Source: Clostridia bacterium (GTDB lineage Bacteria > Bacillota > Clostridia > Oscillospirales > Acutalibacteraceae). Taken from it: DNA of 64,000 nt. This document shows positions 8,413 to 17,431 of the stretch, piece after piece. The position numbers and the translations under genes were made by a program. The notes under the pieces are model-generated. The model was not told the DNA's origin. It saw nothing but the letters and a program-made list of their open reading frames with translations, and made no database searches. The stretch is from contig JAFQCT010000017.1 of the NCBI GenBank assembly GCA_017399405.1, positions 119,730-183,729 on the forward strand. The letters run 5' to 3'. Position 1 is the stretch's first letter; each line of letters opens with the position of its first letter.

Positions 8413-9367
8413 AATACATATTGAGTATTTTGATGGTTTACTTACCAATGAAGAGATTGATGATATAACGCAATCATGTAGCAATGAGTATGTTGGGATG
8501 GAATTCCATAAAAAAGAATCGCGCATAATGAATGCTGCACTTGATGAGCTAATTGGTCAATTAATTTTGTATATTCCGCCATCTGAAGTGCTTGCCATTG
8601 CATCAACTACCATTATTCCTGTAGTGTGTGCTTCTGTGAAAAAAATTAGAGAACTTGTAAAAGAAAAAATAGTTAAAAGGGTTACTCCAAATTCAATAGA
8701 AGAAAAAGAACCCAACATTATCATTCAAGCAGGTAATATGAAAATTTTGTTACCTAAAGATGCTTCAGACTGTGATGTCGACAAGTATTTGAGTATGGCA
8801 ATAAAATCTACAGTTGAATATGAACAACCACAAAATACAGAAATAATAGTTAGTGGTGACGATAAAGGTATGCATATAGAAACATTAGAGAAATATGCAT
8901 ATCGCATTATGCAACCGAACATGAAACAACAAAATCGAGAGACCATAGACTATTCTAGACTTGAAGATGCTTTTATGAATGCTCTTATGAAAGTAGAAAA
9001 TGAGAAAGAAAAAAGAGAACAAGAATTTTTAGAAGAAAAGGAAAAAGAAGAAAAAAACACTAATAAGAATAACAAAGTTCGTTCATTTTTTATGCGTTTG
9101 TGCAACTGGGCTATGTATGCTATTGTTTATATTGTTTCTGCTTATTGTTTTTACATAATGTGTCAAGTTGAAACGGATTCAAAAACAGAGATTTTTGTAA
9201 AGATAATGTTTTTATTCGGTTTTGGTGTAATTGCAGTTTTTATGTTTTTATCTCAATTTGAATCTTTTTACGATTCGCCAAAAGAAGTTAGAGAGCATTT
9301 CAATAGTAATATAGGTTTTGCAGCCTTAATTGTAGCTTTAATTGCATTGTTTAAAGGAGTGGGATAA
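8405..9367 (+). CDS. unknown membrane protein inserted between hsdM and hsdS
   Basis: A 320-residue protein not recognised as a family member. Residues 1-185 are soluble, residues 190-225 are a highly charged Glu/Lys stretch likely to form a coiled coil, and three hydrophobic segments follow at about 233-253, 264-283 and 303-318. It overlaps hsdM by 8 bases and shares a TAATG junction with hsdS, so it is translationally coupled to both. Its DNA looks more AT-rich than hsdM. Placement suggests an accessory defence role such as a membrane-acting effector (inference only). Confidence 0.7.
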   Translation: MNKIHIEYFDGLLTNEEIDDITQSCSNEYVGMEFHKKESRIMNAALDELIGQLILYIPPSEVLAIASTTIIPVVCASVKKIRELVKEKIVKRVTPNSIEEKEPNIIIQAGNMKILLPKDASDCDVDKYLSMAIKSTVEYEQPQNTEIIVSGDDKGMHIETLEKYAYRIMQPNMKQQNRETIDYSRLEDAFMNALMKVENEKEKREQEFLEEKEKEEKNTNKNNKVRSFFMRLCNWAMYAIVYIVSAYCFYIMCQVETDSKTEIFVKIMFLFGFGVIAVFMFLSQFESFYDSPKEVREHFNSNIGFAALIVALIALFKGVG

Positions 9368-10497
9368 TGGCAAGATTAGGAGATATTGCAACATACATAA
9401 ACGGCTATGCTTTTAAGCCGTCTGATTGGGCTGATACTGGTGTTCCAATTATTCGCATACAAGATTTAACAGGTAATTCTTACCAAACAAATAAGTATAA
9501 AGGCACATATGATAAGAAATATGAGGTTGTTGATGGAGATATTTTAATTTCTTGGTCAGCAAGTTTAGGCGTTTATGTTTGGAAAGGTGAAAAAGCATTA
9601 TTAAATCAACATATATTCAAAGTTGTTTTTGATAGGACTGAAATTGATAAAGATTTTTTTGTGCATCAAGTTAGAGCTGTTTTGCAGAATGCAACTTCTG
9701 AAGCTCATGGGGCAACAATGAAACATCTAACTAAACCAGTTTTTGACTCATTGCCATTTTATTTGCCTTCAATGGAAGAACAGAAAAACATATCTCAAAA
9801 ATTAAATAGTGTTTCTATGTTGATAGAAACCAAAAAATTGCAACTTGAAAAACTTGATGAACTCGTCAAAGCCCGATTTGTCGAACTCTTTGGTGATATA
9901 AAAACAGGTGGTTACAAATTTGAAACTCGTAAATTAGGCAAGGTAGCGGATGTTGGTTCAAGTCATAGAGTATTCACAACGGAGTTTGTTGATAAAGGTA
10001 TTCCTTTTTATAGGGGAACAGAGATTGGCGAATTAGCAATTGGGAAAAAACCAGAAAATCCATATCGCATTTCTGAGGAACATTATGATAGATTAGCGAG
10101 CGATGACACAAAACCCCAAATTGGAGATTTGCTTATGCCATCTATTTGCAATAAAGGACAGGTGTGGATGGTTGATACAGAAGAACCCTTTTACTATAAA
10201 GACGGTCGAGTGCTTCGCATTTCGCCAAACAGAAAACTGTTTAATTGTAAATATCTTGAGCAATTTATGAGAGAAAAAACATTGGCTGAGTACCCCAAAC
10301 TGGGTTCTGGTTCAACTTTTGCGGAATTCAAGATTTTCTTGTTAAAAGATATTGATGTTCTTATTCCACCAATTGAACTTCAAAATGAGTTTGCAGACTT
10401 CGTCAAAGAAGTCGACAAATCAAAATTTGAAGTTCAACAAAGTCTCAAAAAACTCGAAACCCTAAAAAAATCTTTAATGCAAAAATATTTCGGATGA
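9367..10497 (+). CDS. hsdS: type I restriction specificity subunit
   Basis: A 376-residue HsdS with two target-recognition domains (about residues 1-150 and 185-345). They are separated by a conserved helical spacer (containing LEKLDELVKARFVELFGD) and closed by a second helical repeat at the end (LKKLETLKKSLMQKYF). Each domain reads half of the bipartite DNA site. The first recognition domain opens directly at the N-terminus. No second hsdS, inverted repeat or invertase is nearby, so phase-variable shuffling is not indicated. Confidence 0.93.
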   Translation: MARLGDIATYINGYAFKPSDWADTGVPIIRIQDLTGNSYQTNKYKGTYDKKYEVVDGDILISWSASLGVYVWKGEKALLNQHIFKVVFDRTEIDKDFFVHQVRAVLQNATSEAHGATMKHLTKPVFDSLPFYLPSMEEQKNISQKLNSVSMLIETKKLQLEKLDELVKARFVELFGDIKTGGYKFETRKLGKVADVGSSHRVFTTEFVDKGIPFYRGTEIGELAIGKKPENPYRISEEHYDRLASDDTKPQIGDLLMPSICNKGQVWMVDTEEPFYYKDGRVLRISPNRKLFNCKYLEQFMREKTLAEYPKLGSGSTFAEFKIFLLKDIDVLIPPIELQNEFADFVKEVDKSKFEVQQSLKKLETLKKSLMQKYFG

Positions 10498-10511
10498 GGT
10501 GATGTAATAAA

Positions 10512-11246
10512 ATGAGTAAACATGAAGACTTAAAAGCAGAAATAAATGAGCTTGTGTGTAACGGTCAAAAATTATTTGATGCAATTACCGCTAACGCTAA
10601 AGGAGAAGCTCAAGATTTGAGTTTTTTCATCTCTAATTATGAAAAATGGTATTCAAAAGCACTTCCTATTATTAAGCAGTTGTTGCCAGATAGAGTGGAC
10701 GATTTTGTCCTGTTGTATAGAAATGAAAAAAGAAAAAAATTAGATGTTTCAACTTATACTATATCTGACGCTTTGAGATGTGTCAGCAATAGTTACAATC
10801 ACTACAGTCCAACTTCTGCTCGTCTTTGTTTTTTAAGACAAGTTAATATGATACAAAGTTGTCTCGAAACTTTTGATAGCAAAATTTTTGATATACAAAC
10901 AATTCTACAAGCAGACATATTTGATTCTGAAATAGAATCCGCAAAGCACTTGTTAAAAATGGGCTTTTTGCGTGCTGCTGGTGCAATTTGTGGTGTTATT
11001 ATTGAAAAACATTTTGCCGGAGTATGTGCTAACCATAGCATTAAACTCGCTAAAAAGAATCCCACAATTGCTGACTATAACGATGCATTAAAGGACAATG
11101 CTTATGATACAGTTGAGTGGAGACGAATTCAACGATTAGGTGATATTCGTAATCTTTGCGACCACAACAAAGACAGAGAACCAACAAAAGATGAAGTTGA
11201 AGAGTTAATTGCAGGAAGTGAAAAAATAATCAAAACTATTTTTTAG
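10512..11246 (+). CDS. HEPN-like protein in the type I operon
   Basis: A 244-residue, mostly helical soluble protein. The C-terminal part (about 135-244) resembles HEPN/DUF4145-like helical bundles and contains RNLCDH at residues 213-218, matching the RX4-6H motif of HEPN ribonucleases. Many HEPN proteins act as RNA-cleaving toxins in abortive infection. It sits between hsdS and an AbiH-like gene, 14 bases after the hsdS stop, with GAGGTGAT upstream of the ATG. The family assignment rests on the motif and the fold impression; activity is inferred. Confidence 0.6.
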   Translation: MSKHEDLKAEINELVCNGQKLFDAITANAKGEAQDLSFFISNYEKWYSKALPIIKQLLPDRVDDFVLLYRNEKRKKLDVSTYTISDALRCVSNSYNHYSPTSARLCFLRQVNMIQSCLETFDSKIFDIQTILQADIFDSEIESAKHLLKMGFLRAAGAICGVIIEKHFAGVCANHSIKLAKKNPTIADYNDALKDNAYDTVEWRRIQRLGDIRNLCDHNKDREPTKDEVEELIAGSEKIIKTIF

Positions 11247-11269
11247 TTTTTTGGATGAGGTGAAAACAG

Positions 11270-12379
11270 TTGAAAGTCTTAATGCTAGGAAATGGCTTTG
11301 ACCTATATCATAATCTTCTTACTCATTATAATGATTTTATGACAATCGCTGAGTATCTAAGTAAAAAATACAATATAATATTTTATGAAGAATTTAATGA
11401 AATAAATATTTATTCAGAACTTGATGACTTGTCGAAAACTAATAAAGTAATCCGAGAAAAACTGTTAACATATGAAGATGCTTATAAAGAAACAAAAATA
11501 AACATAGACGAATATGTCAGATTTTTAGATAAACTTCATTCAAACTGTTGGTTTAAGTACTTTATAGATGTAAAGAATAGAAATGGATGGGTTGCTTTAG
11601 AAAATCAAGTAGCAGAAGTATTAAGGGAATTTAGACAAAGTAACCCTAGAGGCATAGATAGGTTTTTAGATGCAATAAAAGAAAAGTATAATTTTAACGA
11701 TGCATTTTTCAAACATATTAAGAATTATTCTTTTGCTGGAGAAGAATATGATAATTACATTTTTGAGGAATACAACGACTTTATTGAAATATTAAAACTA
11801 TACTTAAAAATATTTGTTGATAACGCATTGCCACAGATTTCAAATCATTATGTATTTAACAACAATTATTTGAAAAACAATGATTTTGTTTTAACTTTTA
11901 ATTACACAAATACTTATGAAGAGCTATACGATACAGAATCATATATTATTCATATTCACGGAAGACTTGATGAGGCAATAGTTTTGGGCGTTAATTCAGA
12001 TGAATACGATAATGCTGGTATTAATGATAATAGATTTATAAAATATAAAAAATACTATCAAAGAATTACTAAACGAACTCTTGACGCTTTGGTTACATTA
12101 TTTACTGATGTAAATTCAACAACGGAACACAATAGTCTCTTTATTATAGGGCATTCTTTAGATGTATCAGATAAAGATATTATAACTGTTATATTTGGTA
12201 TGTTTGATATTATAAAAATATATTTTCATGATGATAGTGCTTTAGATAGTTATGTTAAAAATTTAAAACTTATTTTTGGTGCAGAAGAATTAAGTAAAAT
12301 GACATTTTCGCAAAAGATAATTTTCTGTAAACTTCTACCAAATAAGTATAAGAAGGTGAATGCTAATGACCAACTTTGA
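11270..12379 (+). CDS. AbiH-like abortive infection protein
   Basis: A 369-residue protein with the features of the AbiH family: an N-terminal nucleotide-binding-like motif LGNGFDLYHNL at residues 6-16, a central FNYTNTYEELY followed by IHIHGRLDE, and a C-terminal GHSLDVSDKDII. AbiH was described as a lactococcal phage-abortive system; its mechanism is not known to me. TTG start with GAGGTG 7 bases upstream. The end overlaps the start of hsdR by 20 bases, so it is built into the restriction operon, which suggests a layered defence. Its DNA is visibly more AT-rich than hsdM and hsdR, suggesting separate acquisition. Confidence 0.82.
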   Translation: MKVLMLGNGFDLYHNLLTHYNDFMTIAEYLSKKYNIIFYEEFNEINIYSELDDLSKTNKVIREKLLTYEDAYKETKINIDEYVRFLDKLHSNCWFKYFIDVKNRNGWVALENQVAEVLREFRQSNPRGIDRFLDAIKEKYNFNDAFFKHIKNYSFAGEEYDNYIFEEYNDFIEILKLYLKIFVDNALPQISNHYVFNNNYLKNNDFVLTFNYTNTYEELYDTESYIIHIHGRLDEAIVLGVNSDEYDNAGINDNRFIKYKKYYQRITKRTLDALVTLFTDVNSTTEHNSLFIIGHSLDVSDKDIITVIFGMFDIIKIYFHDDSALDSYVKNLKLIFGAEELSKMTFSQKIIFCKLLPNKYKKVNANDQL

Positions 12380-15300
12380 TTTCTTGAAAAATGATGAGCG
12401 ATTTGAAAACTTTGCTGATATTGCTATCTCTGCCGAGAAAATCTTACATATTGATGCGGCTTCAAGTGTGCTAAATTGTCGCAGGGCTATGGAATTTGCT
12501 GTCAAATGGATGTATTCCGTTGACGGTGCTCTTGCTATGCCTTGGCAGGACAACTTGAAAGCCCTTATGGATAGCGAAGACTTCCGTGAAGTAGTTGGTA
12601 AAGATATATGGGTAAGAATGAAACTCATTCGTACTGTTGGCAACAACGCGGCTCATAATCCAAAGAAAATCACCGATGAACAGGCAGTTCTCTGCCTTGA
12701 AAACCTCTTTATATTCCTTGATTTCGTGGCATATTGCTATGGCGATATAAATAAATACACTTACAACGAATTCAACCGTGATTTACTTTCACAACATACC
12801 GAAAAACTTTTTGACCATTCAGCAGAAATCAATTTTGAGCAGTTAATCGAAGAAAATAAATCACTCAAAGAAGAACTTACAACTCGTCGCGCCGAACAAC
12901 AACAGACTTATGTCCCAAAACCTCTTGACATTTCTGAATACACAACCCGAAAAGTGTATATCGACACAATGCTTCAGGATGCCGGTTGGACCGAGGGCAA
13001 AGACTGGCTCAACGAGGTTGAACTCTTTGGAATGCCTAATAAATCCGAGGTGGGTTATGCCGATTATGTACTCTATGGTGATGATGGTAGAGCTTTGGCA
13101 GTAATTGAAGCAAAAAAGACCTGTGTTGATGTGGCAGTTGCTCGTCAACAAGCAAAACTCTATGCAGATTTGTTTGAGAAAAAACACGGTCGTCGTCCCG
13201 TAATCTTCCTTACAAACGGATTTGATACAAGAATTATCGATAATCTTTATCCAGAGAGAAAATGTGCTACAATCTATTCAAAACGCGACCTTGAAAAGCT
13301 CTTTAATTTGCAAACAATGCGTACAAGCTTAAAGCATGTTATGGTAAACAGAGAAATCGCAGGTCGATATTACCAAGAGGGTGCAATCAAGGCTGTTTGT
13401 GATAGCTTTGACCGTAAAAATCGCCGTAAAGCGTTGCTTGTTATGGCAACAGGTTCAGGTAAAACAAGAACGGTTATGGCACTTTGTGATGTTCTTTTAC
13501 AACACGGTTGGGTTAAAAACATTCTTTTCCTTGCTGACCGTACCTCACTTGTAACTCAGGCAAAGCGTAGTTTTGTAAATCTTCTTCCGGACTTGTCTGT
13601 TACAAATCTTTGTGAAGATAAAGAAAACTACAACGCTCATTGTGTGTTCTCAACTTATCAGACTATGATGAACTGCATTGATTCTGTAAAAGACGATAAC
13701 GGTAAACTTTTCACTTGCGGTCATTTCGATTTGGTAATCTGTGACGAGGCACACCGTTCAATTTATAACAAATACCGTGATATTTTTACCTATTTCGATG
13801 CACCGCTTGTTGGTCTTACTGCAACACCAAAAGACGAAATCGACAAGAATACTTATGAAATATTTGAACTTGAAAACGGTTGCCCAACTTATGGTTATGA
13901 ACTTGCACAAGCAGTAAAAGACGGCTATCTTGTTGATTATATGTCCGTTGAGACAAAACTTAAATTTATCGAGCAGGGTATCGTTTACGACGAACTTTCC
14001 GACGAAGAAAAAGCCGAATATGAAGATACTTTCAAAGATGAAAACGGTGAACTCCCTGAAAAGATTGATTCAACTGCACTTAATCAATGGCTTTTCAATG
14101 AGGATACAATTAAAGAAGTTCTTAATATCTTAATGACAAATGGCTTGAAGATTGAATATGGCTCAAAAATCGGCAAGACAATTATCTTTGCAAAAAATCA
14201 TAACCACGCCGAAAAGATTTTTGAGATATTCAATAAGGAATACCCACATCTTAAGGGTTATGCAATGGTAATTGATAACTATCTTAATTATGCCCAAAGT
14301 GCAATTGATGAGTTTTCAAGTCCCAAAAAGCTACCACAAATCGCAATATCAGTTGATATGCTTGACACGGGTATTGATGTGCCTGAAGTATTGAATCTCG
14401 TATTCTTCAAAAAGGTTATGAGTAAGGCAAAATTCTGGCAGATGATTGGTCGTGGTACTCGTCTTTGTGAAAATCTTCTTGATGGTCAAGACAAAGAAAA
14501 ATTTTACATTTTCGATTTTTGTGGTAACTTTGAATTTTTCCGTATGAGTCCTGGCAAACCAAGTGTCAATCAACTTGCAGTTCAAGGTAGAATCTTTAAT
14601 CTTAAAGCACAGATTGCTTATAAATTGCAAGATTTAGATTATCAAACCCCCGACCTTATCGAATTCCGCAAAATCCTTGTTGAAGATATGGTGCGAAAGG
14701 TTTGCGAACTCAATAAAGAAAACTTTGCAGTTCGTCAACATCTTAAATATGTTGAGTTATATTCAAATGCTGATAATTACAAAACTCTTACATACGAAGA
14801 TACTTTGATAATTGCAGAAGAACTTGCACCATTGATTATTCCTGATAAAGATGAAGCAACCGCAATGAGCTTTGATGCACTTATGTATGGCATTGAACTT
14901 GCATATTTGGTAGGTAAAAAATATTCTCGCGCTCGTAGTGAACTCTTCAAAAAAGTTTCTGCTATCGCAAGTGTAGCGAATATTCCTGAAATTATGGTGC
15001 AGTCAGAGCTTATCAATAAAATTCTTCATACCGATTATGTTGAAACTGCAGGAATTAACGAGTTTGAACATATTCGCGAAAACTTGAGAAATCTTTTGAA
15101 GTACATTCCGTATAATCCAATACCGGAAGTCAACATAAATTTCAATGATGAAATTCTCTCAATGGATTGGAACGAATCGGAACTTGAAAATGACGATTTG
15201 GAAAACTACAAGGCAAAAGCAGAGTTCTATATTCGTCAGCATCAAGATAATATTGCAATTGCAAAACTCAAATCTAATCAACCTCTCACATCAGAAGATA

Positions 15301-15662
15301 TCAAATCGTTAGAGAATATCCTCTGGAGTGAGGTAGGTACAAAACAAGATTATGAGGCAGAATATGGCAATAAACCTTTAGGCGAGTTTGTTCGTGAGAT
15401 TGTTGGTATGGATATGAATGCAGCAAAAGAAGCATTTGCAGATTATCTCAATAATGCCAATCTTGATAGTAAACAAATCTATTTTGTGAATCAGATTGTT
15501 GAGTATATCGTCCACAACGGAATTCTTAAAGACCTTTCAGTTCTGCAAGAATCACCGTTCACAGATTATGGCAGCATAGTCGATGTGTTTACCGATGTTT
15601 CTGTATGGCTCGGTATTCGCAAAATCATTGAAAAAATTAATAATAATGCAGTCGCAGTATAA
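12360..15662 (+). CDS. hsdR: type I restriction endonuclease subunit with N-terminal DUF4145-like domain
   Basis: An 1100-residue HsdR. Residues 1-130 form a DUF4145/HEPN-like helical domain ending in GNNAAH. Then comes a PD-(D/E)xK-type nuclease region (Asp near 234, EAK near 249-251), Walker A ATGSGKT near 364-370, DEAH near 461-464, GLTATP near 484-489, and a helicase C-terminal domain with DTGIDVPEV and GRGTRL. A long C-terminal helical region follows. HsdR translocates and cleaves unmodified DNA together with HsdM and HsdS. Its ATG lies inside the AbiH-like gene end. All catalytic motifs are intact, so the system should be active. Confidence 0.94.
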   Translation: MLMTNFDFLKNDERFENFADIAISAEKILHIDAASSVLNCRRAMEFAVKWMYSVDGALAMPWQDNLKALMDSEDFREVVGKDIWVRMKLIRTVGNNAAHNPKKITDEQAVLCLENLFIFLDFVAYCYGDINKYTYNEFNRDLLSQHTEKLFDHSAEINFEQLIEENKSLKEELTTRRAEQQQTYVPKPLDISEYTTRKVYIDTMLQDAGWTEGKDWLNEVELFGMPNKSEVGYADYVLYGDDGRALAVIEAKKTCVDVAVARQQAKLYADLFEKKHGRRPVIFLTNGFDTRIIDNLYPERKCATIYSKRDLEKLFNLQTMRTSLKHVMVNREIAGRYYQEGAIKAVCDSFDRKNRRKALLVMATGSGKTRTVMALCDVLLQHGWVKNILFLADRTSLVTQAKRSFVNLLPDLSVTNLCEDKENYNAHCVFSTYQTMMNCIDSVKDDNGKLFTCGHFDLVICDEAHRSIYNKYRDIFTYFDAPLVGLTATPKDEIDKNTYEIFELENGCPTYGYELAQAVKDGYLVDYMSVETKLKFIEQGIVYDELSDEEKAEYEDTFKDENGELPEKIDSTALNQWLFNEDTIKEVLNILMTNGLKIEYGSKIGKTIIFAKNHNHAEKIFEIFNKEYPHLKGYAMVIDNYLNYAQSAIDEFSSPKKLPQIAISVDMLDTGIDVPEVLNLVFFKKVMSKAKFWQMIGRGTRLCENLLDGQDKEKFYIFDFCGNFEFFRMSPGKPSVNQLAVQGRIFNLKAQIAYKLQDLDYQTPDLIEFRKILVEDMVRKVCELNKENFAVRQHLKYVELYSNADNYKTLTYEDTLIIAEELAPLIIPDKDEATAMSFDALMYGIELAYLVGKKYSRARSELFKKVSAIASVANIPEIMVQSELINKILHTDYVETAGINEFEHIRENLRNLLKYIPYNPIPEVNINFNDEILSMDWNESELENDDLENYKAKAEFYIRQHQDNIAIAKLKSNQPLTSEDIKSLENILWSEVGTKQDYEAEYGNKPLGEFVREIVGMDMNAAKEAFADYLNNANLDSKQIYFVNQIVEYIVHNGILKDLSVLQESPFTDYGSIVDVFTDVSVWLGIRKIIEKINNNAVAV

Positions 15663-15666
15663 AATC

Positions 15667-15694
15667 AAAGCCACTCAATCGAGTGGCTTTTTAG
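15667..15694 (+). terminator. terminator of the fic-hsd operon
   Basis: A perfect 10-bp stem (15667-15676 with 15681-15690) with a 4-base loop, followed by T residues, begins 5 bases after the hsdR stop. Confidence 0.9.
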
Positions 15695-15757
15695 AAAAAT
15701 GTATTATATATTTGAATATTCGCTCAAAAAAATGTATTAAACCGTTGAATATTCGCT
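15695..15757 (+). repeat. two 30-bp direct repeats with variable centre
   Basis: Copies at 15695-15724 and 15728-15757 share the first 12 bases (AAAAATGTATTA) and the last 12 (TGAATATTCGCT) exactly, while the central 6 bases differ. The 33-bp period is about three helical turns, as in binding sites for a DNA-binding protein. No coding region covers them. Confidence 0.7.
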
Positions 15758-15892
15758 ATGTTTTGTGTGTAATGTGAATGCTAAAAAGAAATTGTAGTCA
15801 ATAAGAAAATTTGTAGAGGAGAATTATAAAAGCGTTTTTGAAATTGATTTTGTAACATCAAAAAATGTAAGCAATTTATGCCATATAAAGTT

Positions 15893-15927
15893 AAAACCAC
15901 TCGAACAACTCAATCGAGTGGTTTTTT
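15893..15927 (+). terminator. second terminator-like hairpin in the gap after hsdR
   Basis: Arms 15893-15904 and 15914-15925 are a perfect 12-bp match ending in a T run. It shares the core CACTC/GAGTG with the hsdR terminator 230 bp upstream, so it may be a duplicated copy. Confidence 0.65.
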
Positions 15928-16383
15928 GTTGTGAAATTGACCTAAAGTTGACTTTTTAGGGGGTAAAGTGATATATGTATATGGAGGTGTTAAACGAAAG
16001 ATAAATAATAATCACTTTTCATCACTTAAAAACCTATTTTTAAAAAATTTAATAGTCATTTTTCACAAACTTTTTTTACTTGAATTTTTGCAAAAATCAA
16101 AAACAAAGGTAAAAAGTGCAGAGTGAGTCTGGAGAGGTGTCAAAGTCAGTCTGAGAACCGATTTTTTTGCTTCAGACTGAGATTTTTTGTTTGCAGACTC
16201 ACTCTGGAAAATAATGCATAAAAAACAGTGCTCAAAAAGTGTAGCATTTGTATAAACTGCACATTTGTGCAAATTGACAAGCATCAAAAATGGCACTACT
16301 TGAAATAACTCGTTTTTTGTGCTACGTTGTTAATGACAAATAGTTGCGCAACATTTTGTCGAAAAATATGGAGGTAAATAACA
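15928..16383. other. gap without a recognisable gene
   Basis: About 450 bases of AT-rich sequence with no credible reading frame. It contains the nested inverted repeats at 16119-16206 (separate entry). A ribosome binding site (GGAGG near 16372) for the next gene lies at its end. A TTGACA near 16275 lacks a good -10 partner, so no promoter is called. Confidence 0.5.
16119..16206. repeat. nested perfect inverted repeats (13-bp outer, 9-bp inner arms)
   Basis: The outer arms CAGAGTGAGTCTG (16119-16131) and CAGACTCACTCTG (16194-16206) are perfect reverse complements. Inside, TCAGTCTGA (16146-16154) mirrors TCAGACTGA (16172-16180). All four arms share the CAGACT core, so this could be a cruciform or a set of protein half-sites. 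It lies about 180 bases upstream of the gene at 16384. Confidence 0.8.
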
Positions 16384-16842
16384 ATGAAAGAAAAAATTAA
16401 TTTACATATAAGCGAAAAAATAGCTACTTGGCTGGAGCAATATAAGGGGAAAGAAAAATCGGTTATCGATTTATACTCGAATTATATTGCTGACACATCG
16501 CCTAACGACAATTTCAATATTCGTGGTAATAGCATAAAAGTCTGGAATGATGATTTTTTTGGTGTTTTGTATATTGAAATAGCAGATAAATTGTCATCAG
16601 AATATATTGAGTTTAGTTCCTATATTTCAGAGCATTTTTCTGAAATTACGCCGTATAGATATATAAATTTTGATGACGAAAACAAAGTAATTACGCTTTG
16701 TTCAATCATTAGCGTAAACGACAAAGAGTACACACGAGAATTTTTCAGAAAGATGAGAGAGGATTCAACCGACTTTTTAGATGCTTTCAAAACAATTCTG
16801 GAAGATGATGACGAAATTACAGGAGGCGTTGATGATGAGTGA
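16384..16842 (+). CDS. hypothetical acidic protein
   Basis: A 152-residue, acidic, soluble protein that I do not recognise. It has no signal peptide or membrane segment and ends in a run of Asp/Glu. The start follows GGAGG with good spacing. The end overlaps the following gene, so the two are translationally coupled. It opens a short operon that continues to the HTH gene at 17432, inside the mobile-element core of the island. An accessory role in element maintenance is possible but not shown. Confidence 0.6.
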   Translation: MKEKINLHISEKIATWLEQYKGKEKSVIDLYSNYIADTSPNDNFNIRGNSIKVWNDDFFGVLYIEIADKLSSEYIEFSSYISEHFSEITPYRYINFDDENKVITLCSIISVNDKEYTREFFRKMREDSTDFLDAFKTILEDDDEITGGVDDE

Positions 16843-17242
16843 AAATGCAAATATTAAATTACCATCAGATTATATCAGTGATTATTTGAATTCAGTCGAT
16901 AAAGCTCATACTGACTATAAATACTGTGTTGATGCTATGAAGCGTGAGGATTGTATAACGCAGGATTATCTGCATATGCTTGAACTCGAAAGCCTTACAT
17001 ATCACGAGAGAAGTAAAGTGGCAGCTAATTTAGCAGAAAATCGGAAATCACGCCGGGATTTCAAGGATACTGTTGAAGAACTAGAGCCTATTGTGAAGTT
17101 TTTCGAAGACCAGCAAAATCAGAATTTTATTAAGCGTTTAAGACTGCTTTTAGGACAAGTTCGCAAGGTTGAAGAAAAGCATCAGAATCGTTTCTACATA
17201 CCACGTGAACTGTCATTTGAGCAATTAGATGGCGAATTATAA
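16835..17242 (+). CDS. hypothetical helical protein
   Basis: A 135-residue protein, predicted mostly helical and charged, with no membrane segment. The ATG at 16835 is chosen because AGGAGG at 16821-16826 lies 8 bases upstream; the ATG at 16832 is an alternative. An in-frame ATG at 16781 lies deep inside the previous gene without a ribosome binding site. The family is not recognised. Similar small charged proteins are common in Firmicutes integrative elements, and the gene is coupled to its neighbours on both sides. Confidence 0.6.
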   Translation: MSENANIKLPSDYISDYLNSVDKAHTDYKYCVDAMKREDCITQDYLHMLELESLTYHERSKVAANLAENRKSRRDFKDTVEELEPIVKFFEDQQNQNFIKRLRLLLGQVRKVEEKHQNRFYIPRELSFEQLDGEL

Positions 17243-17253
17243 GAGGGGATAAG

Positions 17254-17418
17254 ATGAGTAAAAATTGTAATGATGATATTCTTTCAATCTCAGAAAAAAA
17301 CGATTTTCTTGCCGATGCAGAATTAAAAATAAGTCAAGCGGAAGAGGAACTCGCAAATAATAAAGGTCTTGATGCAAATGAGTCATTAAAAAGACTTAAG
17401 GAAAAATACAATTTATAA
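17254..17418 (+). CDS. small protein, 54 residues
   Basis: A short gene with ATG at 17254, preceded by GAGGGGAT, and stop at 17416-17418. It encodes 54 residues rich in Glu, Lys, Asn and Asp, with an amphipathic helical second half. It starts 11 bases after the upstream stop and ends 13 bases before the next start, each with its own ribosome binding site, so it fits the operon as a real gene. No family is recognised; size and charge resemble small antitoxins or element regulators, but there is no specific evidence. Confidence 0.55.
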   Translation: MSKNCNDDILSISEKNDFLADAELKISQAEEELANNKGLDANESLKRLKEKYNL

Positions 17419-17431
17419 GAGGAGTAACATT

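Noticed and set aside
9367-10497. Phase-variable hsdS locus
   Set aside because: Only one hsdS, no inverted partial copies and no adjacent invertase.
12861-13187. Minus-strand 108-codon frame inside hsdR
   Set aside because: Shadow of the conserved nuclease-domain coding sequence in another frame.
16063-16296. Minus-strand 77-codon frame in the gap before 16384
   Set aside because: It runs through the nested palindromes, whose symmetry explains the open frame; composition is not protein-like.
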